Part shown: positions 13,918 through 22,072 of the stretch, one piece after another | How positions within the stretch are numbered: the stretch's first letter is position 1 | Layout: each line of letters begins with the position of its first letter | Assembly (NCBI RefSeq): GCF_040095835.1 | Contig: NZ_JBBMFT010000010.1 | Coordinates: 1 to 64,000, forward strand | Direction of reading: 5' to 3' | DNA length: 64,000 nt | DNA from: Flavonifractor hominis | GTDB taxonomy: Bacteria > Bacillota > Clostridia > Oscillospirales > Oscillospiraceae | Position numbers and translations under genes: made by a program | Notes under the pieces: model-generated | Database searches by the model: none | What the model saw: the letters and a program-made list of their open reading frames with translations, nothing else | Told to the model about the DNA's origin: nothing

Positions 13918-15915
13918 TCATTTTTTTACAAAAAGAGCCCGTATAGCATTCAGAACCGCCAGAATCATGACGCCTACATCAGCAAAGACTGCCAGCCACA
14001 TATTGGCAAATCCAAAAGCAACCAACACCAGGCAAAGCAGCTTGACACCGATGGCCACCACGATGTTCTGATACACAATGCCCAGGCACTTGCGCGAGAT
14101 TTTGATGGCCTTGGCGATCTGCATGGGATCATCGTCCATCAGCACCACATCTGCGGCCTCAATAGCGGCGTCCGAACCCATGGCGCCCATGGCGATGCCG
14201 ATGTCGGCCCGGGCCAGTACAGGTGCGTCGTTGATACCGTCCCCCACAAAAGCCAGCTTTTCCTTGCCCTGCTTCCGGGCGAGGAGCTCCTCCACTTTTT
14301 CCACCTTGTCGGCCGGGAGCAGCTGACTGTATACCTGATCCACCTCCAGCTCTGCCGCTACCTGAGCGGCCACCCGCTCGGCATCGCCGGTGAGCATCAC
14401 CGTCTTGTGTACCCCAGCGGACTTCAATGCCTGGATAGCCTGCTTGGAGGTGGACTTTACCATATCAGAGATAACAATGTGCCCTGCATATTGTCCGTCA
14501 ATTGCCACATGAACGATGGTCCCCACGCTGTGACAGCTGATGTAGGGAATCCCCAGACGTTCCATCAGCTTATCGTTGCCAGCCGCCACGGTGTGGCCGT
14601 CCACCACAGCGGTAACTCCGTTGCCGCCGATTTCCTGGATCTGAGATACCCGACTGCGGTCCATTTCCTTACCATAGGCACGCTGCAGGCTCTTGCTGAT
14701 GGGATGGCTGGAGGCCGACTCCGCCAGCGCGGCGTACTCCACCAATTTGGCGTTTTCCATCTCGCTGTGGTGAATCCCGTTGACCTCAAAGACCCCCTGG
14801 GTCAAGGTGCCTGTTTTATCAAACACCACAATGCGAGCTTGTGACAGAGACTCCAGATAGTTGGAGCCCTTTACCAGAACACCGACCTTGCTGGCTCCAC
14901 CGATGCCGGCAAAGAAGCTCAGAGGAATGCTGATGACCAGGGCGCAGGGGCAGCTGGCCACCAGGAAAGTAAGGGCCCGGTAGATCCAGGTCTCCCAGGC
15001 GGGAGATTGTCCCAACCCCAGCATGAGCACCAGCGGCGGGAGAATGGCCAGCGCCAGGGCGGCATAGCACACGGCAGGGGTATAGATCCGGGCAAAGCGG
15101 GAGATAAAGTCCTCCGACTTGGACTTGTGGGAGGAGGCATTTTCCACCAGATCCAGGATCTTGGACACGGTGGACTCTCCAGCCCCCTTGGTCGTCTGGA
15201 CCTTTAACAGCCCAGTCATGTTGATGCATCCGCTGATGATGGCGTCTCCCGGCTGCACCTCCCGGGGCAGCGATTCTCCGGTGAGGGCGGCAGTATCCAA
15301 CGTAGAGGTTCCCTCCACCACCGTGCCGTCGATGGGCACTTTTTCTCCCGGCTGTATCACGATGACGGACCCGATGTTCACCTCATCCGGATCCACCTGT
15401 TCCAGCTTTCCGCCCCGCTCTACATTGGCATAGTCGGGCCGGATGTCCATGAGGTCGCTGATGTTCCGGCGGCTCTTCCCCACAGCGTAGCTCTGGAACC
15501 ACTCACCAACCTGATAGAACAGCATCACCGCGATGGATTCCAGATAGTCCCCGTTTTCATAGACCGCCAGGGCCAGTGCTCCCAGAGTGGCCACCGCCAT
15601 CAGAAAGTTTTCATCAAACACCTGACCATTGCAGATGCCTTTATAGGCCTTCCGCAGGATATCATAGCCAATGACCATGTAGTCCACCAGGTAGAGAGCC
15701 AGCCGCAGCCACCGGGCTGCTCCCCCCAGCGAATCAAAGGCTGCTCCCCCCAAAGACTGAAGTCCCAATAGCAATACCGTCGCCGCCAGGATGCGCCAGA
15801 GCATGAGCTTTTGTTTTTTTGTCATACCGCTGCCGGGCTTCTGGCCAATGAGCCGCAGCACCGCCGCCAGAAGGGCTACCGCAACCAGCAGGATATTTAC
15901 AATTCGTTCCTGCAT
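13918..15915 (-). CDS. P1B-type heavy-metal (Zn/Cd-like) exporting ATPase
   Basis: A 665-residue P1B ATPase that uses ATP to expel soft divalent metals across the membrane. Visible: the metal-site helix 'ASCPCALVISIPLSFF' (CPC), the phosphorylation motif DKTGTLT, the 'SSHPIS' His-Pro motif of the nucleotide domain, and 'GDGINDAPVLARADIGIAMG'. The last helices end 'ADVGVMILAVLNAIRAL', close to the Zn/Cd subgroup (ZntA/CadA). It lacks the usual N-terminal metal-binding domain; that domain is encoded by the small gene just upstream (27-nt gap). AAAGGAG lies 8 nt before ATG 15915. Zn/Cd specificity is inference from the helix pattern. Confidence 0.9.
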   Translation of the reverse strand: MQERIVNILLVAVALLAAVLRLIGQKPGSGMTKKQKLMLWRILAATVLLLGLQSLGGAAFDSLGGAARWLRLALYLVDYMVIGYDILRKAYKGICNGQVFDENFLMAVATLGALALAVYENGDYLESIAVMLFYQVGEWFQSYAVGKSRRNISDLMDIRPDYANVERGGKLEQVDPDEVNIGSVIVIQPGEKVPIDGTVVEGTSTLDTAALTGESLPREVQPGDAIISGCINMTGLLKVQTTKGAGESTVSKILDLVENASSHKSKSEDFISRFARIYTPAVCYAALALAILPPLVLMLGLGQSPAWETWIYRALTFLVASCPCALVISIPLSFFAGIGGASKVGVLVKGSNYLESLSQARIVVFDKTGTLTQGVFEVNGIHHSEMENAKLVEYAALAESASSHPISKSLQRAYGKEMDRSRVSQIQEIGGNGVTAVVDGHTVAAGNDKLMERLGIPYISCHSVGTIVHVAIDGQYAGHIVISDMVKSTSKQAIQALKSAGVHKTVMLTGDAERVAAQVAAELEVDQVYSQLLPADKVEKVEELLARKQGKEKLAFVGDGINDAPVLARADIGIAMGAMGSDAAIEAADVVLMDDDPMQIAKAIKISRKCLGIVYQNIVVAIGVKLLCLVLVAFGFANMWLAVFADVGVMILAVLNAIRALFVKK

Positions 15916-15942
15916 CGTCTATGCTCCTTTCCAACCGGCTCC

Positions 15943-16161
15943 TTACAAAAAGATCTCGCAGTCGGGTTCCACTTTTTTGCAGGCCTTGGCCACATCCTGC
16001 ATGACGCCGGCAGGCTCGTGGCCCTCTTCAAACTCTACGCTCATCTTCTGGGTCATAAAGTTCACGGTGGCTGTCTGAACACCGGACGTCTTGCGGGCGG
16101 CCTCCTCCATCCGGTTGGCACAGTTAGCGCAGTCCACTTCAATCTTATAAGTCTTTTTCAT
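15943..16161 (-). CDS. Stand-alone HMA-domain metal-binding protein
   Basis: A 72-residue ferredoxin-fold HMA domain, 'MKKTYKIEVDCANCANRMEE', with the metal site CANC. It matches the N-terminal domain normally fused to ZntA/CadA-type ATPases, here as a separate gene directly upstream of an ATPase that lacks it. It presumably delivers metal to, or regulates, that ATPase. ATG 16161 is chosen over GTG 16170 because GAGGAG is 8 nt from the former and adjacent to the latter. The C-terminus has two extra residues of interest, 'KACKKVEPDCEIF', that could add ligands. Confidence 0.88.
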   Translation of the reverse strand: MKKTYKIEVDCANCANRMEEAARKTSGVQTATVNFMTQKMSVEFEEGHEPAGVMQDVAKACKKVEPDCEIFL

Positions 16162-16191
16162 CCTGAACACTCCTCTTCAAATTCATTACAA

Positions 16192-16213
16192 CAATTAAGC
16201 AAATGTTTAATTG
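16192..16213. promoter_or_regulatory. SmtB/ArsR-type metal-sensor operator
   Basis: CAATTAAGCAAATGTTTAATTG is a 22-bp imperfect palindrome (seven matching bases at each end) resembling operators of the SmtB/CzrA group of ArsR repressors, which regulate Zn/Cd ATPases. It lies about 30-50 nt upstream of the HMA gene. No ArsR gene is adjacent; the nearest is at 25366. Confidence 0.45.
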
Positions 16214-16340
16214 TATTGTCATCATATCCGGAGAACCTCACGCCGTCAATGCTTTGGGGCAATATCCTTCCATTTGGGTAAATGGTTCTTCTGTTTGGGC
16301 AAAGTATAACTGCGGCCTATCATCGGTGGAACACGAAAAA

Positions 16341-16373
16341 GCGGCTCCGAGAGGAGAACCCTCCCAGAGCCGC
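16341..16373 (-). terminator. Terminator of the second metal ATPase gene
   Basis: Arms GCGGCTC and GAGCCGC with an inner GGAG/CTCC pairing, followed on the minus strand by TTTTT. Confidence 0.7.
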
Positions 16374-16385
16374 TGACAGAGCAGA

Positions 16386-18281
16386 TTACTCAAATTTTCT
16401 ATCATAAAGCAGTGCCGCAATCAGTACTACAAAGCAAGAACCCGCATTATGCACCAATGCGCCGGTTGTAGGGGTCAATACTTCCATAAGAGAAAGAAGG
16501 ATTGCCACAAAGTTAATGCACATGGACAGGAGAATACTTGCCTTGATTGTTTTTACGGTCGCATTGGACAACCGCTTCAGATAAGGAATCTTAGAAATAT
16601 CATCGCTCATCAAGGCAACATCGGCGGCATCCACGGCAATATCGCTGCCCATGCTGCCCATCGCTACACTGACATCAGCGGTTTTTAACGCCGGTGCGTC
16701 ATTGACGCCATCACCAATCATACAGACTTTACGGCCTTCTCCCTGTAACGTTTCAATGCTCCGCACTTTTTCTTCCGGCAGCAACTCTGCCCGCACTTCA
16801 GAAATCCCCACCTGATTTGCAAGGTAATTTGCCGTCCTTTTGTGGTCACCGGTCAGCAGGACCGTACGGATACACATATCAGACAAGCGGGAAACGATAT
16901 TCTTTGCTTGCGGACGCAGTACATCGGACAGGGCGATCACACCAATGCACTGATTTCGCTCTGCCACCAGAATCAACGCTTTCCCCTGTGTACGCAGCTG
17001 TTCCAATACAGATAAAATCGTTTCATCAATTGAAACTCCGTTTTCGTTTAGGAATTTCTCATTTCCGCAAAGCAACCTACGGTTTTGTACCTCTGCAAAA
17101 ATTCCCTTCCCAGTGGTCATTTTGAACGAAGTGGATTCCCCAAACGCAACTCCCTTTGTTTTGGCATAAGCGACAATCGCTTTCCCCAGGGGATGTTCGC
17201 TTTTCGCTTCGGCAGAAGCAGCCAAAGAGAGCAGCGACATTTCACTGAGCGTTTCATCAAAGGTGAGAATATCACTGACCTCTAAACGGCCACAGGTCAA
17301 GGTGCCGGTCTTGTCAAACGCAATCGTGTCTACTTTCCCCATTTTTTCAAGGGCTTCACCTGACTTGATGATGACACCGTGTTTGGTCGCCTGACCGATT
17401 GCCGCCATAATGGCGGTGGGAGTTGCCAGCACGAGCGCGCAAGGACAGAATACAACCAATACCGTGACTGCGGTGACAATATTCCCGGTAAATATATAGG
17501 CCAATACAGCAATCAGCAGCGCAACCGGCACCAGCCAACTTGCTACTCGGTCAGCAATGCGCTGCATGGGAGCCTGCTTGTATTCAGCCTCCTGCACCAT
17601 ACGAATCAATTTTTTCAGAGAACTGTCTTCGCCAACTTTTGTCGCTGAAATATCAATAGCGCCGAAACAGTTGATTGTGCCGCAAAAGACTTCTTCTCCT
17701 ACCCCCTTGTCCACCGGCAGGGATTCCCCGGTCATAATAGACTGGTCAACGGAAGTTTCGCCGCGTATAATTTTCCCGTCCACAGGAATGGTTTCGCCGG
17801 GAAGAATTCGAAGAAGATCTCCCTGCAGGATTTCCTCGGCAGGTATCTGTTCCTCTTTACCATGTCTCAGTCTGCGCCCTTTTGTCGGCGCAAGGCTAAT
17901 CAGCTTTTTAAGTCCTTTTTTTGCTCGGTTTGTGGTGGCTTCCTCCAAAAGAGCGCCGATTGCCATAATGAACACAACTTCTCCTGCCGCAAACAAATCT
18001 CCGATTGCAATGGCCGCAACCATGGCAATGCAAATCAAAAGAGCCGAAGAAATTTTGCTGATACCGGGATTGTAAATGACTCTCCAGATCGCCAGATACA
18101 AAAGCGGGATACCGCTGATCACAATCGTTACCCATGCGGGATCAAACGGAAAAAACGCAACGTGTGATTCCGCCCCTCCAAACTCGTTCATCAGGTGGGG
18201 AACCAAAGCAAATAGCAGGAACACGCCGGACACCATTGTCATAGGCAATCCTGCGAGGAACTCATTGATTTTCTTTGCCAT
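16386..18281 (-). CDS. P1B-type metal-transporting ATPase, specificity uncertain
   Basis: A 631-residue P1B ATPase without an N-terminal HMA domain. Motifs: 'VVFCPCALVLATPTAIMAAI' (CPC), DKTGTLT, 'SEHPLGKAIV', 'GDGVNDAPALKTADVSVAMG'. The final helix reads 'ALVHNAGSCFVVLIAALLYD'; the HN-G/S pattern differs from Zn/Cd (ZntA) and Cu (CopA) pumps and resembles P1B members linked to Mn/Fe or Co export, so I leave the metal open. The frame is open to 18530, but ATG 18281 has GGGAGG 7 nt upstream and begins the family-like sequence. It is divergent from a TetR-family gene with an operator between them, so it is probably under TetR control and separate from the neighbouring Zn/Cd-type unit. Confidence 0.9.
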   Translation of the reverse strand: MAKKINEFLAGLPMTMVSGVFLLFALVPHLMNEFGGAESHVAFFPFDPAWVTIVISGIPLLYLAIWRVIYNPGISKISSALLICIAMVAAIAIGDLFAAGEVVFIMAIGALLEEATTNRAKKGLKKLISLAPTKGRRLRHGKEEQIPAEEILQGDLLRILPGETIPVDGKIIRGETSVDQSIMTGESLPVDKGVGEEVFCGTINCFGAIDISATKVGEDSSLKKLIRMVQEAEYKQAPMQRIADRVASWLVPVALLIAVLAYIFTGNIVTAVTVLVVFCPCALVLATPTAIMAAIGQATKHGVIIKSGEALEKMGKVDTIAFDKTGTLTCGRLEVSDILTFDETLSEMSLLSLAASAEAKSEHPLGKAIVAYAKTKGVAFGESTSFKMTTGKGIFAEVQNRRLLCGNEKFLNENGVSIDETILSVLEQLRTQGKALILVAERNQCIGVIALSDVLRPQAKNIVSRLSDMCIRTVLLTGDHKRTANYLANQVGISEVRAELLPEEKVRSIETLQGEGRKVCMIGDGVNDAPALKTADVSVAMGSMGSDIAVDAADVALMSDDISKIPYLKRLSNATVKTIKASILLSMCINFVAILLSLMEVLTPTTGALVHNAGSCFVVLIAALLYDRKFE

Positions 18282-18431
18282 AACGAATCCTCCCATCTGC
18301 ACACCATTCCCAATGTCCAATTCCTTGACGAACGCCTTTGCTTTTCGTACAATAAATTTGTTATCGAACACTTTGTTCTCTTTTATTGTATGTAGGAAGT
18401 GAAACAAACGCAACGGATAATCGTGTCTCTT

Positions 18432-18447
18432 TGTTTTGTACAGAACA
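18432..18447. promoter_or_regulatory. Candidate TetR operator in the divergent promoter region
   Basis: TGTTTTGTACAGAACA is a 16-bp palindrome with one mismatched pair, lying 30 nt upstream of the tetR start and 150 nt upstream of the ATPase start. Its size suits a TetR-family dimer, which often represses both its own gene and the divergent transporter. Confidence 0.4.
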
Positions 18448-18477
18448 TTTTTGAAAAATTGTACGGGAGGAGTTACG

Positions 18478-19041
18478 ATGGACAGGCGCCAGCAGAAAAC
18501 AAGGGCCGCTATTTTTGCTGCATTCAGCACCCTTTTGGCCGAAAAAAATTATAATAAAATCACCGTGCAGGAAATCATAGATACTGCCAACATAGGCAGG
18601 ACGACTTTTTACGCACACTTTGAAACCAAAGATGATTTACTGAAAGCCTTATGCGAAGATCTTTTCGGGCACATTGTCAGCAGCGCCATTGACTGCACTC
18701 ATACACATGGGCTATATTCTGAACAAAGCGCCCCGGAATCTGTGTTCTGCCACTTATTGCAGCACTTGCAAGAAAACGACAAGAATATTATCGGGTTGCT
18801 TTCCAGTGAAAGCAGTGAAATTTTTCTTCGTTATTTCAAAGACAGTTTGAATGGGTTAGTACGGTCGCAATTTGTAAATCAAAACAGGAAGAATAATACG
18901 GACCTACCACAAGACTTTCTCATCAACCATATCTCCGGCAGTTTTGTAGAAATGGTGCTGTGGTGGATCAAGGGCAGGATGAAGCAGAAACCAGAGGAGC
19001 TGGACGGATATTTTCGGGCCGTAATGGAACCAATTCTGTGA
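18478..19041 (+). CDS. TetR/AcrR family transcriptional regulator
   Basis: A 187-residue regulator. The N-terminal HTH is clear: 'TRAAIFAAFSTLLAEKNYNK', 'ITVQEIIDTANIGRTTFYAH', 'FETKDDLLKALCEDL'. The C-terminal ligand domain has several Cys and His residues ('IDCTHTHGLYSEQSAPESVF') that could bind metal, an inference supported only by the neighbouring P1B ATPase. GGAGGAG lies about 6 nt before ATG 18478. It is divergent from the ATPase and closed by a hairpin terminator. Confidence 0.9.
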   Translation: MDRRQQKTRAAIFAAFSTLLAEKNYNKITVQEIIDTANIGRTTFYAHFETKDDLLKALCEDLFGHIVSSAIDCTHTHGLYSEQSAPESVFCHLLQHLQENDKNIIGLLSSESSEIFLRYFKDSLNGLVRSQFVNQNRKNNTDLPQDFLINHISGSFVEMVLWWIKGRMKQKPEELDGYFRAVMEPIL

Positions 19042-19101
19042 CCTTTAAACAATTAAAATAAACTTGTCGCAAAATATAATTCTGAAAAATCAGGTCAAAC
19101 A

Positions 19102-19145
19102 AAAAGTTGCCGGGAAAACCAAAAGCATTGGTTCTCGGCAACTTT
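19102..19145. terminator. Bidirectional terminator between tetR and the radical SAM gene
   Basis: Arms AAAGTTGCCGGGAAAACCA and TGGTTCTCGGCAACTTT with A/T runs on both sides; it serves tetR on the plus strand and the 19214 gene on the minus strand. Confidence 0.8.
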
Positions 19146-19213
19146 TATCCGTTTTTGATTTATTTGGCCTAAATGTTTCATTTTCTGACAGGCCCTTTGC
19201 TTTTATTGCGGTA

Positions 19214-20128
19214 TTATGTTCTCGTTCGCTTACCGGTATTTTCCGACCCCCGAACCTCCTCGTGGTAGAAATAGTCCACAATTACCGGGTGGCCTGGCTC
19301 CGCCCGGCCATAGGGCAGCTCGTTGTCCACAAAGGGGCAGCCATTCTCCCCTGCCAGTCTGGCCGCCTGCGCCTCAAGTCCCCGGAAATAGCTCCGGTCG
19401 CCCTTTTGATAGATCGCCTGATAGAACGGTATTAAGTCTGGGTGTTTTTCCTGGATGTAGCCCAAAATCTCCTGCTTGAATCCGCCCCGCAGGTTCAGAT
19501 TTTCCAGCCAGACCAGATCGCACTGATTCTTCACCCGATGGAAGATTGCCTCAAAATCCGTGATGCCAGGAAATACCGGTGCGATGAAGCAGACGGTTCG
19601 GATGCCTGCGTCGTAGACCTGCTTCATGGCTCGGAGCCGCCGCTCAATGCTCACCGCCTTGTCCATATCCGCCCGAAAATTCTCATCCAGGGTATTGATG
19701 GACCAGGAGACGGTCGCCTTCCCCATCTCCTTAAGCAAGTCAATGTCCTGCACTACCAGGTCGGACTTGGTACAGATGAGAATCTCCGCCCCGCTGCCCT
19801 TCAGCTGCTCCAGCAGTTTGCGGGTGTTTTGGAACTGCTCCTCCTGGGGAAGATAGCCGTCGGTCACCGAGCCGATGACCACTCGCTGTCCCCGGTATTT
19901 CCGGGGGTTCTTAATCTCCGGCCAGTGTTTTACATCCAGAAACGTACCCCAGGGCTCAGTATGCCCGGTAAAGCGCTTCATAAAGGAGGCGTAGCAGTAG
20001 CGACAGCCGTGGGTACAGCCCACATAGGGATTTACGGAATATCCTCCCACCGGCAGGCTGGATTTGGTCATGATATTTTTGGTCTGCACATCCCGGATCA
20101 GAATGCTATTTTCCACTATTTCTGCCAT
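19214..20128 (-). CDS. Radical SAM protein of the SPL-like family
   Basis: A 304-residue radical SAM enzyme. The [4Fe-4S]/SAM motif is 'CTHGCRYCYASFMKRF' (CxxxCxxC) near residue 37. The downstream pattern 'GSVTDGYLPQEEQFQNTRKL' and 'ATVSWSINTLDENFRADMDK' matches the spore-photoproduct-lyase-like group found widely in anaerobes, whose substrates are mostly unknown. GGAGG lies about 10 nt upstream of ATG 20128; the frame is open to 20482 but that part is not conserved-looking. It lies downstream of a flavin reductase on the same strand and may share its HxlR-controlled promoter, in which case the reductase could supply electrons (inference). Confidence 0.85.
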   Translation of the reverse strand: MAEIVENSILIRDVQTKNIMTKSSLPVGGYSVNPYVGCTHGCRYCYASFMKRFTGHTEPWGTFLDVKHWPEIKNPRKYRGQRVVIGSVTDGYLPQEEQFQNTRKLLEQLKGSGAEILICTKSDLVVQDIDLLKEMGKATVSWSINTLDENFRADMDKAVSIERRLRAMKQVYDAGIRTVCFIAPVFPGITDFEAIFHRVKNQCDLVWLENLNLRGGFKQEILGYIQEKHPDLIPFYQAIYQKGDRSYFRGLEAQAARLAGENGCPFVDNELPYGRAEPGHPVIVDYFYHEEVRGSENTGKRTRT

Positions 20129-20133
20129 TTTAC

Positions 20134-20277
20134 TTATTCCTCCAACACCCGGCAGAAAGCCAAGGGCCATTCCTGTCTCCTCTGCTTCTCTTCCATGATG
20201 AGCAGCAGTTCTTTCTTCGACCATCCACCCCATCTCTGCGAGCGCCACTGGATCAATACCGTTAGGTGAGCTGGCAA
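20134..20277 (-). CDS. Possible small protein between radical SAM and flavin reductase genes
   Basis: A minus-strand frame ending at 20134, 5 nt before the radical SAM start, reads 'WRSQRWGGWSKKELLLIMEE' and 'EWPLAFCRVLEE', which has coding-like composition (basic/aromatic head, Leu/Glu helix). No ATG with a ribosome site is visible; the TTG at 20277 is only a guess, and the open frame continues upstream past 20320. It could be a small partner protein, a remnant or chance. Confidence 0.2.
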   Translation of the reverse strand: MPAHLTVLIQWRSQRWGGWSKKELLLIMEEKQRRQEWPLAFCRVLEE

Positions 20278-20330
20278 CTCTGCGGCCGACGGTACAACCG
20301 ATACCGGGATCTCCCCAGTGGTTTTCGGCT

Positions 20331-20834
20331 TCAGCCTTCCACTGCCGGGGCAATTTTTCCGAAGCCGTTCCAGGCATAGAGGCCTTTCTTGCTCTCATCG
20401 CCCAGGAACTTGTCCACCTGGCAGATATGCAGGATGTGGTCGCCCACCTCCACAGCCTGCTGCAGAGTGGCCACCATGGCAAGGCGGGTATCCGCTGGGA
20501 TCTGAATGTCGCTGCCCTCTACGGCAGCCATCTCGATGTGGTTCTCAGCAACTTTATTGGTAGTCGCACCTGTGGAGCTTCCGCAGGCCACCACGGCCTG
20601 GGTCAGGCTCTCCCCCGGAACGGTCACGATCACCTTGCCGGTCTCACGCACCCGCTTGCCGGTGTGGGACTGCTTGCCGGCGGCAAAGCCGATCATAGGC
20701 GGGTCAAAGGACAGGTAGGACACAAAGCAGATGGGGGCCAGGTTGGTCGTGCCGTCCTCGTTCTGAGAACAGATCAGGGTCAGCGGATTGGGGGAGGTAA
20801 GGACCGTTGCCTCCATGATGTTCCGTTCTTTCAT
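20331..20834 (-). CDS. Flavin reductase family protein (flavoredoxin type)
   Basis: A 167-residue FMN-binding split-barrel protein. Visible: 'ATVLTSPNPLTLICSQNEDG', 'ICFVSYLSFDPPMIGFAAGK' and 'TGKVIVTVPGESL', the pattern of flavoredoxin/flavin-reductase-like proteins that bind FMN and pass electrons. ATG 20834 has GAGG about 10 nt upstream. It is divergent from an hxlR-type gene with GTAC motifs between them, the usual arrangement for redox- or electrophile-responsive HxlR control. Confidence 0.88.
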   Translation of the reverse strand: MKERNIMEATVLTSPNPLTLICSQNEDGTTNLAPICFVSYLSFDPPMIGFAAGKQSHTGKRVRETGKVIVTVPGESLTQAVVACGSSTGATTNKVAENHIEMAAVEGSDIQIPADTRLAMVATLQQAVEVGDHILHICQVDKFLGDESKKGLYAWNGFGKIAPAVEG

Positions 20835-20902
20835 AAATCAGTGCCTCACTCTCTCTATGTTATGTTCTGTAATTGACATGCCGTTTTGATGTCGATATAA
20901 TT

Positions 20903-20956
20903 ATTATACTTAGAAGAAATAAAGGTGCAAGTACGCAGAATATTTGTACCTAGTAC
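20903..20956. promoter_or_regulatory. Flavin reductase promoter with HxlR-type GTAC motifs
   Basis: On the minus strand TTGCAC (20930-20925), a 16-nt spacer and TATAAT (20908-20903) form the promoter. Three GTAC tetramers lie at 20931, 20946 and 20953; the last two form GTACCTAGTAC, a near-palindrome. HxlR-family regulators bind GTAC-containing palindromes, so this is the likely operator for both divergent genes. Confidence 0.5.
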
Positions 20957-20989
20957 GAAAAATCATACCGACAGAGAGAGGGCTATTCC

Positions 20990-21355
20990 ATGAACCAGCT
21001 CATGACCTATGAGGAATTTCAAAACCGGGTGGGCAGCGTCATCCTGACAGAAAGCGGAAACTGCCCGGTTACGCCGGTGGTCCAGATGCTCCAGGGGAAA
21101 TGGAAGCTCCAGATCATCTATGAGCTGTGTATTCAATCTCCCATGCGGTTTGGGGAGCTGAAGAAAATGCTCAAACCCATCACCAACACCATGCTTACCA
21201 ACGCATTGAAAGAGCTGGAGGCAGACGGTCTGGTACACCGGGAGCAGTACAACGAGATCCCGCCCCGGGTGGAGTATTCCCTGACGGAAAAGGGAAGGGA
21301 TCTGCTGCCAATTTTCTATGCCATCTCCCAGTGGGGCATGAAGTATATTCCTTGA
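20990..21355 (+). CDS. HxlR family winged-helix regulator
   Basis: A 121-residue HxlR/YodB-type regulator with the family core 'MLQGKWKLQIIYELCIQSPM', 'RFGELKKMLKPITNTMLTNA', 'LKELEADGLVHREQYNEIPP' and 'VEYSLTEKGRDLLPI'. Cys24 and Cys47 could act as redox sensors as in some family members (inference). GAGAGAGGG lies 7 nt before the ATG. It is divergent from the flavin reductase and ends at a bidirectional terminator. Confidence 0.92.
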   Translation: MNQLMTYEEFQNRVGSVILTESGNCPVTPVVQMLQGKWKLQIIYELCIQSPMRFGELKKMLKPITNTMLTNALKELEADGLVHREQYNEIPPRVEYSLTEKGRDLLPIFYAISQWGMKYIP

Positions 21356-21394
21356 ACAAACAATCCTCGAGGATTCCGTCCAGAATATAAAAAG

Positions 21395-21433
21395 CACCGG
21401 AATGATTTGACGGTCTGTCAAATCATTCCGGTG
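21395..21433. terminator. Bidirectional terminator
   Basis: A 17-bp stem (CACCGGAATGATTTGAC and its complement, loop GGTCT) flanked by A-rich and T-rich runs, between hxlR on the plus strand and the acetyltransferase gene on the minus strand. Confidence 0.88.
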
Positions 21434-21437
21434 TTTT

Positions 21438-22031
21438 TTATAAGGAAACCGTACTCAAATCGATCTTGTCGGCCTCTGTAACCGGTCTTAATGGGCGGCA
21501 GGGCGTTCCTGCGGCCACAACTCCCGCCGGAATATCCCGGGTCACCACGCTCCCGGCGCCAATAATGGAGCCCTTCCCGATGGTGACCCCACCGCATATC
21601 ACGGCATTGGCGCCGATCCACACATCATCCTCCAGTGTGATGGGGGCCGATGTGGTAATCGCATCGGCCCGCTGCCGGGCATCCACGGCATGGCCGACAC
21701 AGCTGATACACACGCCGGGGGCAATAAAGGCGTTGGCGCCGATATGCACCGGGGAGGTATCCAGAATCACACAGTTATAATTGATAAACGCCAACCCGTG
21801 GGTATGGATATTGAACCCATAATCACAGCGAAACCCAGGCATCACAAAGGTTTTCGGATCACAGGTACCAAACAGCTTTCCTAAAATCTCTCTGCGCCGC
21901 TCCTCCTGCCCCGGCGGCAGCTGATTATACTCCCAACACAGCTGCTCAGCATTTTCCTTCAGACTTTGCGGGAGATGAAAGTTATACACGCTGTACGGAG
22001 TACTGCTTGTCAAAAGCTCCATCGGTTCCAT
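21438..22031 (-). CDS. Sugar O-acetyltransferase (maltose acetyltransferase type)
   Basis: A 197-residue left-handed beta-helix acetyltransferase. The N-terminal MAT-like segment is 'LKENAEQLCWEYNQLPPGQE'; the hexapeptide-repeat core contains the catalytic His block 'CISCVGHAVDARQRA' followed by 'WIGANAVICGGVTIGKGSII' and 'GAGSVVTRDIPAGVVAAGTP'. It transfers acetyl from acetyl-CoA to a sugar or other hydroxyl. The start is uncertain: 22031 follows AGGAAAGG at about 12 nt, while 22067 has no ribosome site. It is the last gene of a three-gene minus-strand unit (Rrf2, patatin, acetyltransferase). Confidence 0.85.
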   Translation of the reverse strand: MEPMELLTSSTPYSVYNFHLPQSLKENAEQLCWEYNQLPPGQEERRREILGKLFGTCDPKTFVMPGFRCDYGFNIHTHGLAFINYNCVILDTSPVHIGANAFIAPGVCISCVGHAVDARQRADAITTSAPITLEDDVWIGANAVICGGVTIGKGSIIGAGSVVTRDIPAGVVAAGTPCRPLRPVTEADKIDLSTVSL

Positions 22032-22072
22032 GTCAGTTTCACGCACCTTTCCTCTGTTTATATCCATTCATG

